A program made the position numbers and the translations under genes. From the NCBI GenBank assembly GCA_035253645.1, contig DATFBW010000105.1, positions 1 to 14,907 of the forward strand: a stretch of DNA of 14,907 bases. The letters run 5' to 3'. Positions 1 through 5,917 of the stretch are shown here, piece by piece (position 1 is the stretch's first letter; every line of letters begins with the position of its first letter). The stretch comes from DASYRX01 sp035253645 (GTDB taxonomy: Bacteria; Gemmatimonadota; Gemmatimonadetes; Gemmatimonadales; Gemmatimonadaceae). The notes below the pieces were generated by a model. That model worked only from the letters and a program-made list of their open reading frames with translations. It was not told the origin of the DNA and did no database searches.

Positions 1-1352
1 AGGGGCACCACGCGACTCGAGTCCTGCGCCGAAAACAGGTTGCGCAACTGGAACGGATCGCTCTGTAAATCATAGAGCTCGCGCGGCCCCGTGGAGTATT
101 CGGCGTACATGTGCGTACGGGTCCGCACCGTAAGGATTACCTCCCCGGTCGGCCGGTGGATCTCCGTCAAAAAATCCTGGCGCCAGGAGTCGGCGCTGGG
201 AGGATTGTTTCGCAAAAGAGGGACGAGTGACCGTCCGTCAACGGTGTCCGGTGTCGCGATGCCTGCGACCTCGTTGAATGTCGGCGCCCAGTCGATATTG
301 AGCGCGAAGTGGGCGCGCCGCGCCTTGGCCGGGACGCCGGGCCCACGCACGTATGCCGGGACACGGATGTCCTCTTCATAGGGCCACAGCTTGCCCGTCA
401 CAAACCGGTGCTGCCCAATGTGATAGCCGTTGTCAGACGTGAACACGATGTAGGTGTTGGCCAGCTCCCCCAGTCGCGTGAGAGTCTGCACGAATCGTTC
501 GATCGCCTCGTCCACAGACAGCAGTGAACGCAGACGCTCACGATACAGCTCGTCGAGGATCGCGATTTGCCCAGGCGTTAGGCGCGTTCGCTGCCGGATG
601 GCGGGCGGTTTGTCACTCACGTCCTCTTCATTGAACGATGGTGTACGAGGCGCTCGTGCCGTGGCAAACGCGGCGCGATGACGCGGCGCCGGAACCGCCG
701 GGCCTTCCTGGCCAAATCCGAGGCGCGGATCCCCGTGCGGTGCGTACGGTGCGAAGTAGATGAACCAGGGTTCCGCATCGCGCGATTCCGCCTCTTCCAA
801 AAAGCGCACGATGTTCGCGGCGTGCACGTCCATCTCATAGTCTTCGGGGCGGTCGCCGTACTGCCTAACGGTACCATTCTCGTTCACGCGATAGTTGAAG
901 AAGTTCTCGTTGTCGAACGTACCATGCCACACGCTCCATCCGGGCGGCACGTGTTGCGGCGTGTTGGCCGGGTAACCGTTGAGGTACTTGCCGAAGAGCG
1001 CGGTCCGGTAGCCGGCCGTCTGAAGCCAGGTGGCGATCGTTGCCCGTTCGCCACCGCGGTCGCGGAACTTGGCGAAACCGCCTAACGGCGGAACGTTGAA
1101 CAGTATCTGGTGGTTATGCGGGTACTGGCCCGTGAGGATGGAGGCGCGCGCCGGACAGCAGACGGGATACGTGGTGTACGCCGATGTGAACGTGATCCCC
1201 TGATCGGCGATGAGCGACTTGAGGCGCGGCATGTGGGTCGCAGACTCGACGTCCAAGTCGTCGGCGAGGATGAACAGGATGTTGGGGCGGGCCTGCGACC
1301 AGACGGTCGTTCCGCAAAAAAGCGTCAATGCCGCGGTGAGGAGGGTGCGCAT
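1..1352 (-). CDS. Secreted sulfatase, N-acetylglucosamine-6-sulfatase-like (3' end beyond window)
   Basis: Type I sulfatases hydrolyse sulfate esters using a formylglycine made from an active-site Cys. The minus-strand frame is open from ATG at 1352 to the window edge, about 450 residues, with no stop. It begins with a signal peptide (MRTLLTAALTLFCGTTVWSQA), then RPNILFILADD, whose Asp31-Asp32 are the usual calcium ligands. The formylglycine motif C-x-P-x-R is CCPAR at residues 65-69, followed by ASILTGQYPHNH. GKYLNGYP, HVPPGW and a later SDNGYHIGQHR also match the family. CCPxRASxLTGxYPHNH and GKYLN resemble the glucosamine-6-sulfatase branch, as in human GNS. The protein is probably periplasmic or exported and would need a formylglycine-generating enzyme, which is not in the window. 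It is divergent from ccdA across a repeat-bearing gap, and no strong Shine-Dalgarno precedes the start. The exact sulfated substrate is inferred. Confidence 0.9.
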   Translation of the reverse strand, partial: MRTLLTAALTLFCGTTVWSQARPNILFILADDLDVESATHMPRLKSLIADQGITFTSAYTTYPVCCPARASILTGQYPHNHQILFNVPPLGGFAKFRDRGGERATIATWLQTAGYRTALFGKYLNGYPANTPQHVPPGWSVWHGTFDNENFFNYRVNENGTVRQYGDRPEDYEMDVHAANIVRFLEEAESRDAEPWFIYFAPYAPHGDPRLGFGQEGPAVPAPRHRAAFATARAPRTPSFNEEDVSDKPPAIRQRTRLTPGQIAILDELYRERLRSLLSVDEAIERFVQTLTRLGELANTYIVFTSDNGYHIGQHRFVTGKLWPYEEDIRVPAYVRGPGVPAKARRAHFALNIDWAPTFNEVAGIATPDTVDGRSLVPLLRNNPPSADSWRQDFLTEIHRPTGEVILTVRTRTHMYAEYSTGPRELYDLQSDPFQLRNLFSAQDSSRVVP

Positions 1353-1380
1353 GGCCGCTAAGATGCCAGATGTCCTGAGC

Positions 1381-1462
1381 GGGAGCGAGGAGCCAGGAGC
1401 GGGGGGTGCAGCAACCGCGGCATGCCGTTTTCCTCGCTCCCCACGCCCTGCTCCTCACTCCT
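1381..1462. repeat. Imperfect inverted repeat of GGAGCGA-type units between divergent genes
   Basis: The left arm (about 1381-1406) contains GGGAGCGAGGAGC and AGGAGCGGGGGG. The right arm (about 1431-1462) contains the complementary CCTCGCTCCCC and CTCCTCACTCC, with roughly 25 bp between them. The same unit recurs at 4815-4842 and 7618-7693. It sits between the divergent starts of the sulfatase and ccdA, so it is not a 3' terminator for either gene. It is probably transcribed in a 5' leader or lies upstream of the promoters. Conceptual translation through it gives a peptide (FLAPHALLLTP) resembling those at the other two copies, which argues against extending ccdA upstream. Confidence 0.7.
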
Positions 1463-1474
1463 ATTTTCATCTCG

Positions 1475-2188
1475 ATGCAACTCTCCGACGTCTCGTCGCT
1501 AATGGCTGGCCGGCCACTGCTCGCGATCCCTGTGCTGTTCGGTGCGGGTGTCCTCACGAGCCTCACGCCGTGCATTTATCCGATGATACCGATCACCGCG
1601 GCTATCGTTGGCGGGGCCAAGGGGGATAGCACAGCACCGCGTTGGCGGCCGCTCGCCTTGAGCCTCACATACGTATTCGGACTCGCGGTCGTGTACGCCG
1701 CACTCGGCGTCCTCGCCGGGCTTACGGGGACGATGTTCGGCACTGTGAGTACGAATCCGTGGCTGTATTTCGCCATGGCCAACCTGCTGGTGCTCGCGGG
1801 ACTCGCGATGCTCGACGTCATTCCCATCCGTCTCCCGAACTGGATTGTTCAGCGCGCAGCCACGGCGGGCACTGGGGGCCGCTTCTCCGGAGCGCTGGTG
1901 ATGGGGGCGATGTCTGGCCTTGTGGCTGCTCCCTGCTCTGCGCCCGTGATGGCCGCGGTTTTGACGTGGGTGACCGCAACCAAAAGTGCCTTTCTGGGGT
2001 TCATCTACCTGTTCGCGTTCTCGCTGGGAATGTGCGCCCTTCTAGTCGTCGTCGGCGTTTCGACGGGCGCCATGACGCGGTTGCCGCGAGCCGGTTTGTG
2101 GATGGTACGGGTAAAGAAGGTATTCGGGCTCGTGATGTTAGGCGTGGCGGAGTACTACCTTATCAAGATGGGGCAGCTGCTGATATGA
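1475..2188 (+). CDS. CcdA/DsbD-type thiol-disulfide transmembrane electron carrier
   Basis: This integral membrane protein of 237 residues has about six hydrophobic segments. It belongs to the CcdA/DsbD transmembrane family, which passes reducing equivalents from cytoplasmic thioredoxin to extracytoplasmic thiol proteins. The two redox cysteines lie in the expected contexts, LTPCIYPMIP (Cys33, first membrane segment) and AAPCSAPVMAAV (Cys154, internal pseudo-repeat). The length fits short CcdA proteins without the DsbD periplasmic domains. ATG at 1475 is chosen because it gives a normal N-terminus. An in-frame GTG at 1406 would add 23 residues encoded by the intergenic repeat. No clear Shine-Dalgarno precedes 1475, so the start is moderately certain. 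The stop overlaps the tlpA start (ATGA at 2185-2188), indicating translational coupling and a shared pathway. Confidence 0.88.
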   Translation: MQLSDVSSLMAGRPLLAIPVLFGAGVLTSLTPCIYPMIPITAAIVGGAKGDSTAPRWRPLALSLTYVFGLAVVYAALGVLAGLTGTMFGTVSTNPWLYFAMANLLVLAGLAMLDVIPIRLPNWIVQRAATAGTGGRFSGALVMGAMSGLVAAPCSAPVMAAVLTWVTATKSAFLGFIYLFAFSLGMCALLVVVGVSTGAMTRLPRAGLWMVRVKKVFGLVMLGVAEYYLIKMGQLLI

Positions 2189-2736
2189 AGCGCAGGTCAA
2201 AGGTCGACGGTCAAAGGTCAAAGCGCGCTCCGAGATCCGAGCTCCGAGCTTTGCGCTTGTTGATGGCGTTAGGCCTCCTCGCATCGCCGGTCTTCGCGCA
2301 GGACGAAGTCGGCATCAAACGGGGTTCCGATGCCCCTGGTGCCGTCCTCGAGAAGCTCGACGGCAGCAAGGTCGACCTCAAAGACTATATCAGCAAAGGC
2401 CCCGTGCTCATCGAGTTCTGGGCGACGTGGTGTCCCAACTGCAAACAGCTCGAGCCGAGTATTTTGGCCGCGTCCAAAAAGTACGCCGGCAGGATCCGCT
2501 TGTTAGGCGTTGCCGTGAGTGTGAATCAGAGTGTCGAACGGGTAAAAGCGTACGCCGAAAAGCATCACCTCCCCTTGGAGGTGCTCTACGACCGCCGCGG
2601 TTATGCGTCCGACGCGTACGAGGTGCCGGCCACGAGCTACATCGTGGTCATCGACGCCAAGGGCAAAGTCGTGTATACGGGCGTCGGCGGCGACCAGAAC
2701 CTGGACAGCGCCATCCGCAAGGCGTTAGGCGGCTGA
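2185..2736 (+). CDS. TlpA-like exported thioredoxin-fold protein
   Basis: This 183-residue thiol-disulfide oxidoreductase of the TlpA/ResA type is anchored in or exported across the membrane, and is the likely redox partner of the overlapping CcdA protein. A hydrophobic export segment (LLMALGLLASPVFAQ) is followed by VLIEFWATWCPNCKQLEP, with catalytic Cys83 and Cys86 in a W-C-x-x-C motif. The thioredoxin cis-proline is Pro148 in YEVPATSY. The C-terminal strand reads YIVVIDAKGKVVYTGVGG. Two starts are possible: ATG 2185, coupled to the ccdA stop, or ATG 2263, which drops 26 residues. The extra residues (MKRRSKVDGQRSKRAPRSEL...) are encoded by tandem 7-bp repeats but give a positively charged n-region. 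The 3' end overlaps the convergent 2H phosphoesterase gene by 12 bp. The physiological target (cytochrome c maturation or another thiol protein) cannot be told from here. Confidence 0.88.
   Translation: MKRRSKVDGQRSKRAPRSELRALRLLMALGLLASPVFAQDEVGIKRGSDAPGAVLEKLDGSKVDLKDYISKGPVLIEFWATWCPNCKQLEPSILAASKKYAGRIRLLGVAVSVNQSVERVKAYAEKHHLPLEVLYDRRGYASDAYEVPATSYIVVIDAKGKVVYTGVGGDQNLDSAIRKALGG
2195..2247. repeat. Tandem heptamers (GGTCAAA x4, GCTCCGA x3) inside the 5' end of tlpA
   Basis: Four 7-bp units run from 2195 to 2222: GGTCAAA, GGTCGAC, GGTCAAA, GGTCAAA. After a 4-bp gap, three more 7-bp units run from 2227 to 2247: GCTCCGA, GATCCGA, GCTCCGA. Two different heptamer families are therefore adjacent. 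They lie between the coupled ATG at 2185 and the alternative ATG at 2263, and encode the odd basic stretch before the tlpA signal peptide. Because 7 is not a multiple of 3, gain or loss of one unit would shift the frame read from the first start but leave the second intact. Confidence 0.8.
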
Positions 2737-3306
2737 CAGCGGCAGCTCCAGGAGGAGCGTCGGCCGCTGCGGCTCGCGCGCCAGCGAGCATTGCAGGTGA
2801 TCCACGATCATCGGTTCCTCCATCCGCGTGCGTAAGAGCCGGTCCATCTGCTCATTCGTCAGGGTCGCGAAGTAGCTGAGCGTGACGTGCGGCGTGAACG
2901 TGAATTTGGCAGGGGCGAATGGCAGCCCGCTGCGCGCGATGGCGTCATGCAGCCTGCGGATCGGCCCATGTGGATCGATTGGCAGGACGACGGTGTTCGT
3001 CTGCATGAAGCGCTCGGGTCTGCCGAACGTGACCGCAAACCGTGGTGTCGACGCTGCGATGGGCCCCAGGGCATCGCGCAGTGCGTCGACAGACAGCGAA
3101 CCGGGCAGCGGTCCGACACCGGAAGATCCGGTGAGCGTTAGGTGCGGCGCCGTGCGTATGGCGAGTCGAGGATCGAAGGTGCGTTGAATCTCCGCGATGC
3201 GCTCTCCGGCAGTGCCACGCACCGCGACGAGGATGAAAATCGACGATGCGGCACGCCATTCTTCGTCTTCACTTTGTCCCCAGTCATCCTCGTTCGGTTC
3301 GCGCAT
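2725..3306 (-). CDS. 2H phosphoesterase superfamily protein (2'-5' RNA ligase / LigT-like)
   Basis: This 193-residue protein has the two H-x-T motifs that define the 2H phosphoesterase fold, HLTLTG (His55, Thr57) and HVTLSY (His140, Thr142), spaced 85 residues apart as expected. Members act on 2'-5' or cyclic phosphodiester bonds in RNA or nucleotides. The substrate of this one is unknown, and the name '2'-5' RNA ligase' should not be taken literally. It has no signal peptide and a strongly acidic N-terminus (EPNEDDWGQSEDEEW), so it is probably cytoplasmic. It starts 13 bp after the Nramp-like gene and is probably co-transcribed with it. Its TAA stop (2725-2727) lies inside a GTTAGGC word within the convergent tlpA 3' end. 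Confidence 0.82.
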   Translation of the reverse strand: MREPNEDDWGQSEDEEWRAASSIFILVAVRGTAGERIAEIQRTFDPRLAIRTAPHLTLTGSSGVGPLPGSLSVDALRDALGPIAASTPRFAVTFGRPERFMQTNTVVLPIDPHGPIRRLHDAIARSGLPFAPAKFTFTPHVTLSYFATLTNEQMDRLLRTRMEEPMIVDHLQCSLAREPQRPTLLLELPLSAA

Positions 3307-3319
3307 CCCCGACGCCGGG

Positions 3320-4801
3320 CTAGGTCAGCAGGCCGCGAAGCCAGAATACGACCACGGTCCCGTAAAATACGACGAGTGCGACCAATCCCAGGCGCTTGCC
3401 TAACGAGGGGCGCAGCGCGACCGGAAGCAGGCGTGTATTGACATACAACAGATGCAGCCCGGCGACGACGAACATCACGCCGTGGAAATTGGCCGACAGC
3501 TGCAGCAAGAAGATCGGCTGGGCGAGGCGCAGCGCGAGGACACCCCAGATCACCGCCACAGCCAGCACCGCATAATACACGCGGCGCACATCCATGCCGC
3601 GCATCGCGCGTAACCGTTTGCTGCCGCTCCACAGCAGGTCGGTCACGGCGCGGACTGTTCCGTCCAGGATGTCGAGTTGTGTTTTGAACAGGATCCACGC
3701 ACCCATGATGGCGACGACGATCGCCGCAACCGCGGCACCGCGCGTACCGACGGCATCGGCCAGCACGGCCGCGATCCCGAAGCCGCGGATGTCCGAGCCG
3801 GCCGGTACGAACGTCACGTACAACAACGCCGGCAAGAGCATGCCGAGGAGCGCACCGACAAAAAACACACCCCATTGATCGGCGCGAACGATGCGCCACC
3901 AGCCATGCCAACGTGCCATCGATTCCGCGTTAGGCACGAACGTCGCTCCGGTGTGCGCGAGCTCCGTACGTTCGCCACCCAGCGCGGCCGGGATATAACC
4001 GCTGTGCGCGCTCATCCCGTAACCCTTATCGCGCGCCCAGTTCGACAGCGTCACGTTGATCAAGCCGCCGGCCCCACTGAAACCCGCCAACGCGCCTAAC
4101 AAAAAGAAGTCGCCTCCGGAAGGGAGGAAGCGGAACGTACTCTGTGTCGGATCGTACCCGATGAACCCCGCGACGCCCTTGAGCCACGTTTCCGGTGCGA
4201 CGAGAGCAATGGCCAGCACACTCAAACCTGTGAGTATGGTGCCCACGAGCACCCAGTTGAGGATCTCCAGCGTGCGCTCGATGCGTCTGCCTACCAGCAG
4301 GATCAGCACACAGACGAAGAAGGCGCCGATGCCTAACGCGTACACGATCCCTGCATCCGCCGCGCTCGCGACGCGTCCCGTGAAGAGAAAAAAGAATGCA
4401 CCGGCCGCCGCGCCTGCCCACGCGGGCCACCCAACGCTCAGCAGATAACACGTCGCATAAAACCACGCCCAGAATTGCGCGCTCGGCCTCGTCCGCATGA
4501 ATCCGGTAAATGCGGGCTCCCCGGTCGCCAGCGTATACCGCATCAGCTCAGTGTTGAAAATTGTCTGAAGCGTTGCCGCGATTGTCGTTATCCACAGCAG
4601 CGTCAGACCATAACGAACGAATGAAGCGGGGCCGATCAGAAACTCGCCGCTACCGATTGCGGCGCCGAGGACAATCACGCCCGGCCCGACCACGTTGATC
4701 CACTGCAGCCCACGCGGCTGCGGTGCGACTGGGAGCTCCTTGATCTTCCAAGGCTCTAAACCAGTGCGGGCTTCAACCGGAGCGTCCTGGGGCGCAGTCA
4801 C
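3320..4801 (-). CDS. Nramp-related membrane transporter lacking the canonical metal motifs
   Basis: This polytopic protein of 493 residues has about 11 hydrophobic segments and resembles the Nramp/SLC11 divalent-metal transporter superfamily. The first membrane helix reads INVVGPGVIVLGAAIGSGEF, where classical Nramp proteins have D-P-G-N. The sixth-helix region reads GFSGAGGLINVTLSNWARDK, where classical members have the M-P-H metal site. The fold is therefore recognisable, but Mn/Fe coordination residues are replaced and the substrate is uncertain. GTG at 4801 is chosen. The frame stays open upstream to ATG 4915 and 4960, but that extension crosses the heptamer repeat (giving FAPRSSLLAP) and would overlap the start of the divergent gene at 4914. 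No good Shine-Dalgarno decides the start. The 2H phosphoesterase gene follows closely. Confidence 0.82.
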   Translation of the reverse strand: MTAPQDAPVEARTGLEPWKIKELPVAPQPRGLQWINVVGPGVIVLGAAIGSGEFLIGPASFVRYGLTLLWITTIAATLQTIFNTELMRYTLATGEPAFTGFMRTRPSAQFWAWFYATCYLLSVGWPAWAGAAAGAFFFLFTGRVASAADAGIVYALGIGAFFVCVLILLVGRRIERTLEILNWVLVGTILTGLSVLAIALVAPETWLKGVAGFIGYDPTQSTFRFLPSGGDFFLLGALAGFSGAGGLINVTLSNWARDKGYGMSAHSGYIPAALGGERTELAHTGATFVPNAESMARWHGWWRIVRADQWGVFFVGALLGMLLPALLYVTFVPAGSDIRGFGIAAVLADAVGTRGAAVAAIVVAIMGAWILFKTQLDILDGTVRAVTDLLWSGSKRLRAMRGMDVRRVYYAVLAVAVIWGVLALRLAQPIFLLQLSANFHGVMFVVAGLHLLYVNTRLLPVALRPSLGKRLGLVALVVFYGTVVVFWLRGLLT

Positions 4802-4814
4802 GAAATCAAAGCTG

Positions 4815-4842
4815 GGAGCGAGGAGCGAGGAGCGAGGAGCGA
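4815..4842. repeat. Four perfect tandem GGAGCGA heptamers
   Basis: Four identical 7-bp units occupy 4815-4821, 4822-4828, 4829-4835 and 4836-4842. They lie in the divergent gap between the Nramp-like transporter (start 4801) and the desulfhydrase-like gene (start 4914). This is the cleanest copy of the unit seen in degenerate, inverted form at 1381-1462 and 7618-7693. No inverted partner arm is present here. Confidence 0.85.
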
Positions 4843-4858
4843 AGACCGAATGCGGTCT
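4843..4858. repeat. Small perfect inverted repeat (AGACCG / CGGTCT)
   Basis: Immediately after the GGAGCGA array, AGACCG (4843-4848) and CGGTCT (4853-4858) form a perfect 6-bp stem with a 4-base loop (AATG). It could be an operator half-site pair or a short hairpin in the divergent control region. It is not followed by a T tract, so a terminator is unlikely. The function is unknown, and an inverted repeat this short can arise by chance. Confidence 0.4.
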
Positions 4859-4913
4859 GCTTGCATGTGAGGGCGCAGCGTAATACCACTTCCTCTCGCT
4901 GCCCGCCAGGCTC

Positions 4914-5912
4914 ATGCACATGACCGATACGCCTCTCGACGTTGCCAGACAACGCCTCATCGACCTGCCTTTCGTTCCGTTAGGCCATTACCCAACGCCG
5001 ATCGACGATTGGTGGCGTTTCGGCAGTACGATCGGTGCGACGGAGACCACGGTGGTCGCGAAGCGTGACGACGCGATCGCCTTTGGCTTCGGCGGCAACA
5101 AAGTGCGCAAGCTTTGTCTGGTTGCGGCGGCGGCGAAGGCACAAGGCGCAGACACACTGATCACGTGCGGTGGCGTCCAGTCCAACCATTGTCGCGCTAC
5201 CGCTGCCGCAGCCACGCGACTCGGCGTCCGTTGCATTATCGTCGCCAACGGTGAACGGCCGGACCACCTCACGGCGAATGCGTTGCTCGATCACTTGTTA
5301 GGTGCTGAGGTGCGGTATGTCGCTACGCGCGCGGACCGAGCGCCCGCCATGCGCGAGGTGGCGGCCGAAGTCCGCGCCAGCGGCGGCACGCCCTTCGAAA
5401 TCCCCCTGGGGGCCTCGACGCCGCTTGGTGCGTTAGGCATCGCGCGTGCGGTCGGCGAGCTGCCGCGCCAGGGGATCGTGCCTGACGTCATCGTACACGC
5501 CTCCTCCTCCGGCGGAACTCAGGCGGGATTGCTCGTCGGCTGTGCGCTGTTCGATATCCCCGCGCGCGTCATCGGGGTTAGTGCCGACGATCCTGCCTCC
5601 GCGATCCAGGAAAAGGTGTTGCCCGTGATCGCCGGCGCCGAGGACCTCCTGGGGCTCACCTCGGGCGCGCTAGGCGCGGCTCAACGGTTCGAGCTGGACG
5701 ACACATTCGTCGGTGGCGGTTACGGCGTCCCGACTGAGGCGTCACTCGAAGCGCAGCACCTCCTGGCGCGTACGGAAGCGGTATTCGTTGACCATTACTA
5801 CACGGCCAAGGCGCTCGCTGCTCTCATCGCCTATGTGCGCGATGGTAAGCTGGCACGAGATCGCAAGATTCTGTTCTGGCACACCGGTGGCCAAGTCACG
5901 CTCTTCCAGTAA
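4914..5912 (+). CDS. PLP-dependent D-cysteine desulfhydrase-like enzyme (ACC deaminase family)
   Basis: This 332-residue enzyme belongs to the fold-type II PLP family that includes 1-aminocyclopropane-1-carboxylate (ACC) deaminase and D-cysteine desulfhydrase, which makes pyruvate, sulfide and ammonia. The PLP lysine is Lys63 in FGGNKVRK. CGGVQSNHCRATAAAATRLG and ASSSGGTQAGL are the expected cofactor and phosphate loops. Two substrate-determining positions in ACC deaminase are Glu295 and Leu322. Here the equivalents are Thr297 (YYTAKA) and Thr324 (FWHTGG), with the same 27-residue spacing. Thr/Thr is the D-cysteine desulfhydrase pattern, so that activity is preferred over ACC deaminase. No signal peptide is seen, so it is probably cytoplasmic. 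ATG 4914 is used; ATG 4920 is also possible. The hexosaminidase gene begins 5 bp after the stop, suggesting one transcript despite unrelated roles. Confidence 0.87.
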   Translation: MHMTDTPLDVARQRLIDLPFVPLGHYPTPIDDWWRFGSTIGATETTVVAKRDDAIAFGFGGNKVRKLCLVAAAAKAQGADTLITCGGVQSNHCRATAAAATRLGVRCIIVANGERPDHLTANALLDHLLGAEVRYVATRADRAPAMREVAAEVRASGGTPFEIPLGASTPLGALGIARAVGELPRQGIVPDVIVHASSSGGTQAGLLVGCALFDIPARVIGVSADDPASAIQEKVLPVIAGAEDLLGLTSGALGAAQRFELDDTFVGGGYGVPTEASLEAQHLLARTEAVFVDHYYTAKALAALIAYVRDGKLARDRKILFWHTGGQVTLFQ

Positions 5913-5917
5913 TCGAC

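Noticed and set aside
1642..2184. A long plus-strand open frame joined to the 5' side of tlpA
   Set aside because: It overlaps most of ccdA in another frame, has no membrane or domain signature and is arginine-rich as expected for an out-of-frame reading of GC-rich DNA. The tlpA product begins at 2185 or 2263.
3138..3911. A 257-residue minus-strand frame across the 2H phosphoesterase and transporter genes
   Set aside because: It is rich in Arg, Cys and His with no fold pattern, and both genes it overlaps have clear family motifs.
4802..4960. N-terminal extension of the Nramp-like gene to ATG 4915 or 4960
   Set aside because: It is encoded by the GGAGCGA repeat and sequence overlapping the divergent gene start. 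It has no family match, and the GTG at 4801 gives a normal-length N-terminus.
4914..5912. Annotation as ACC deaminase
   Set aside because: The two substrate-switch positions are Thr, as in D-cysteine desulfhydrase, rather than Glu and Leu.
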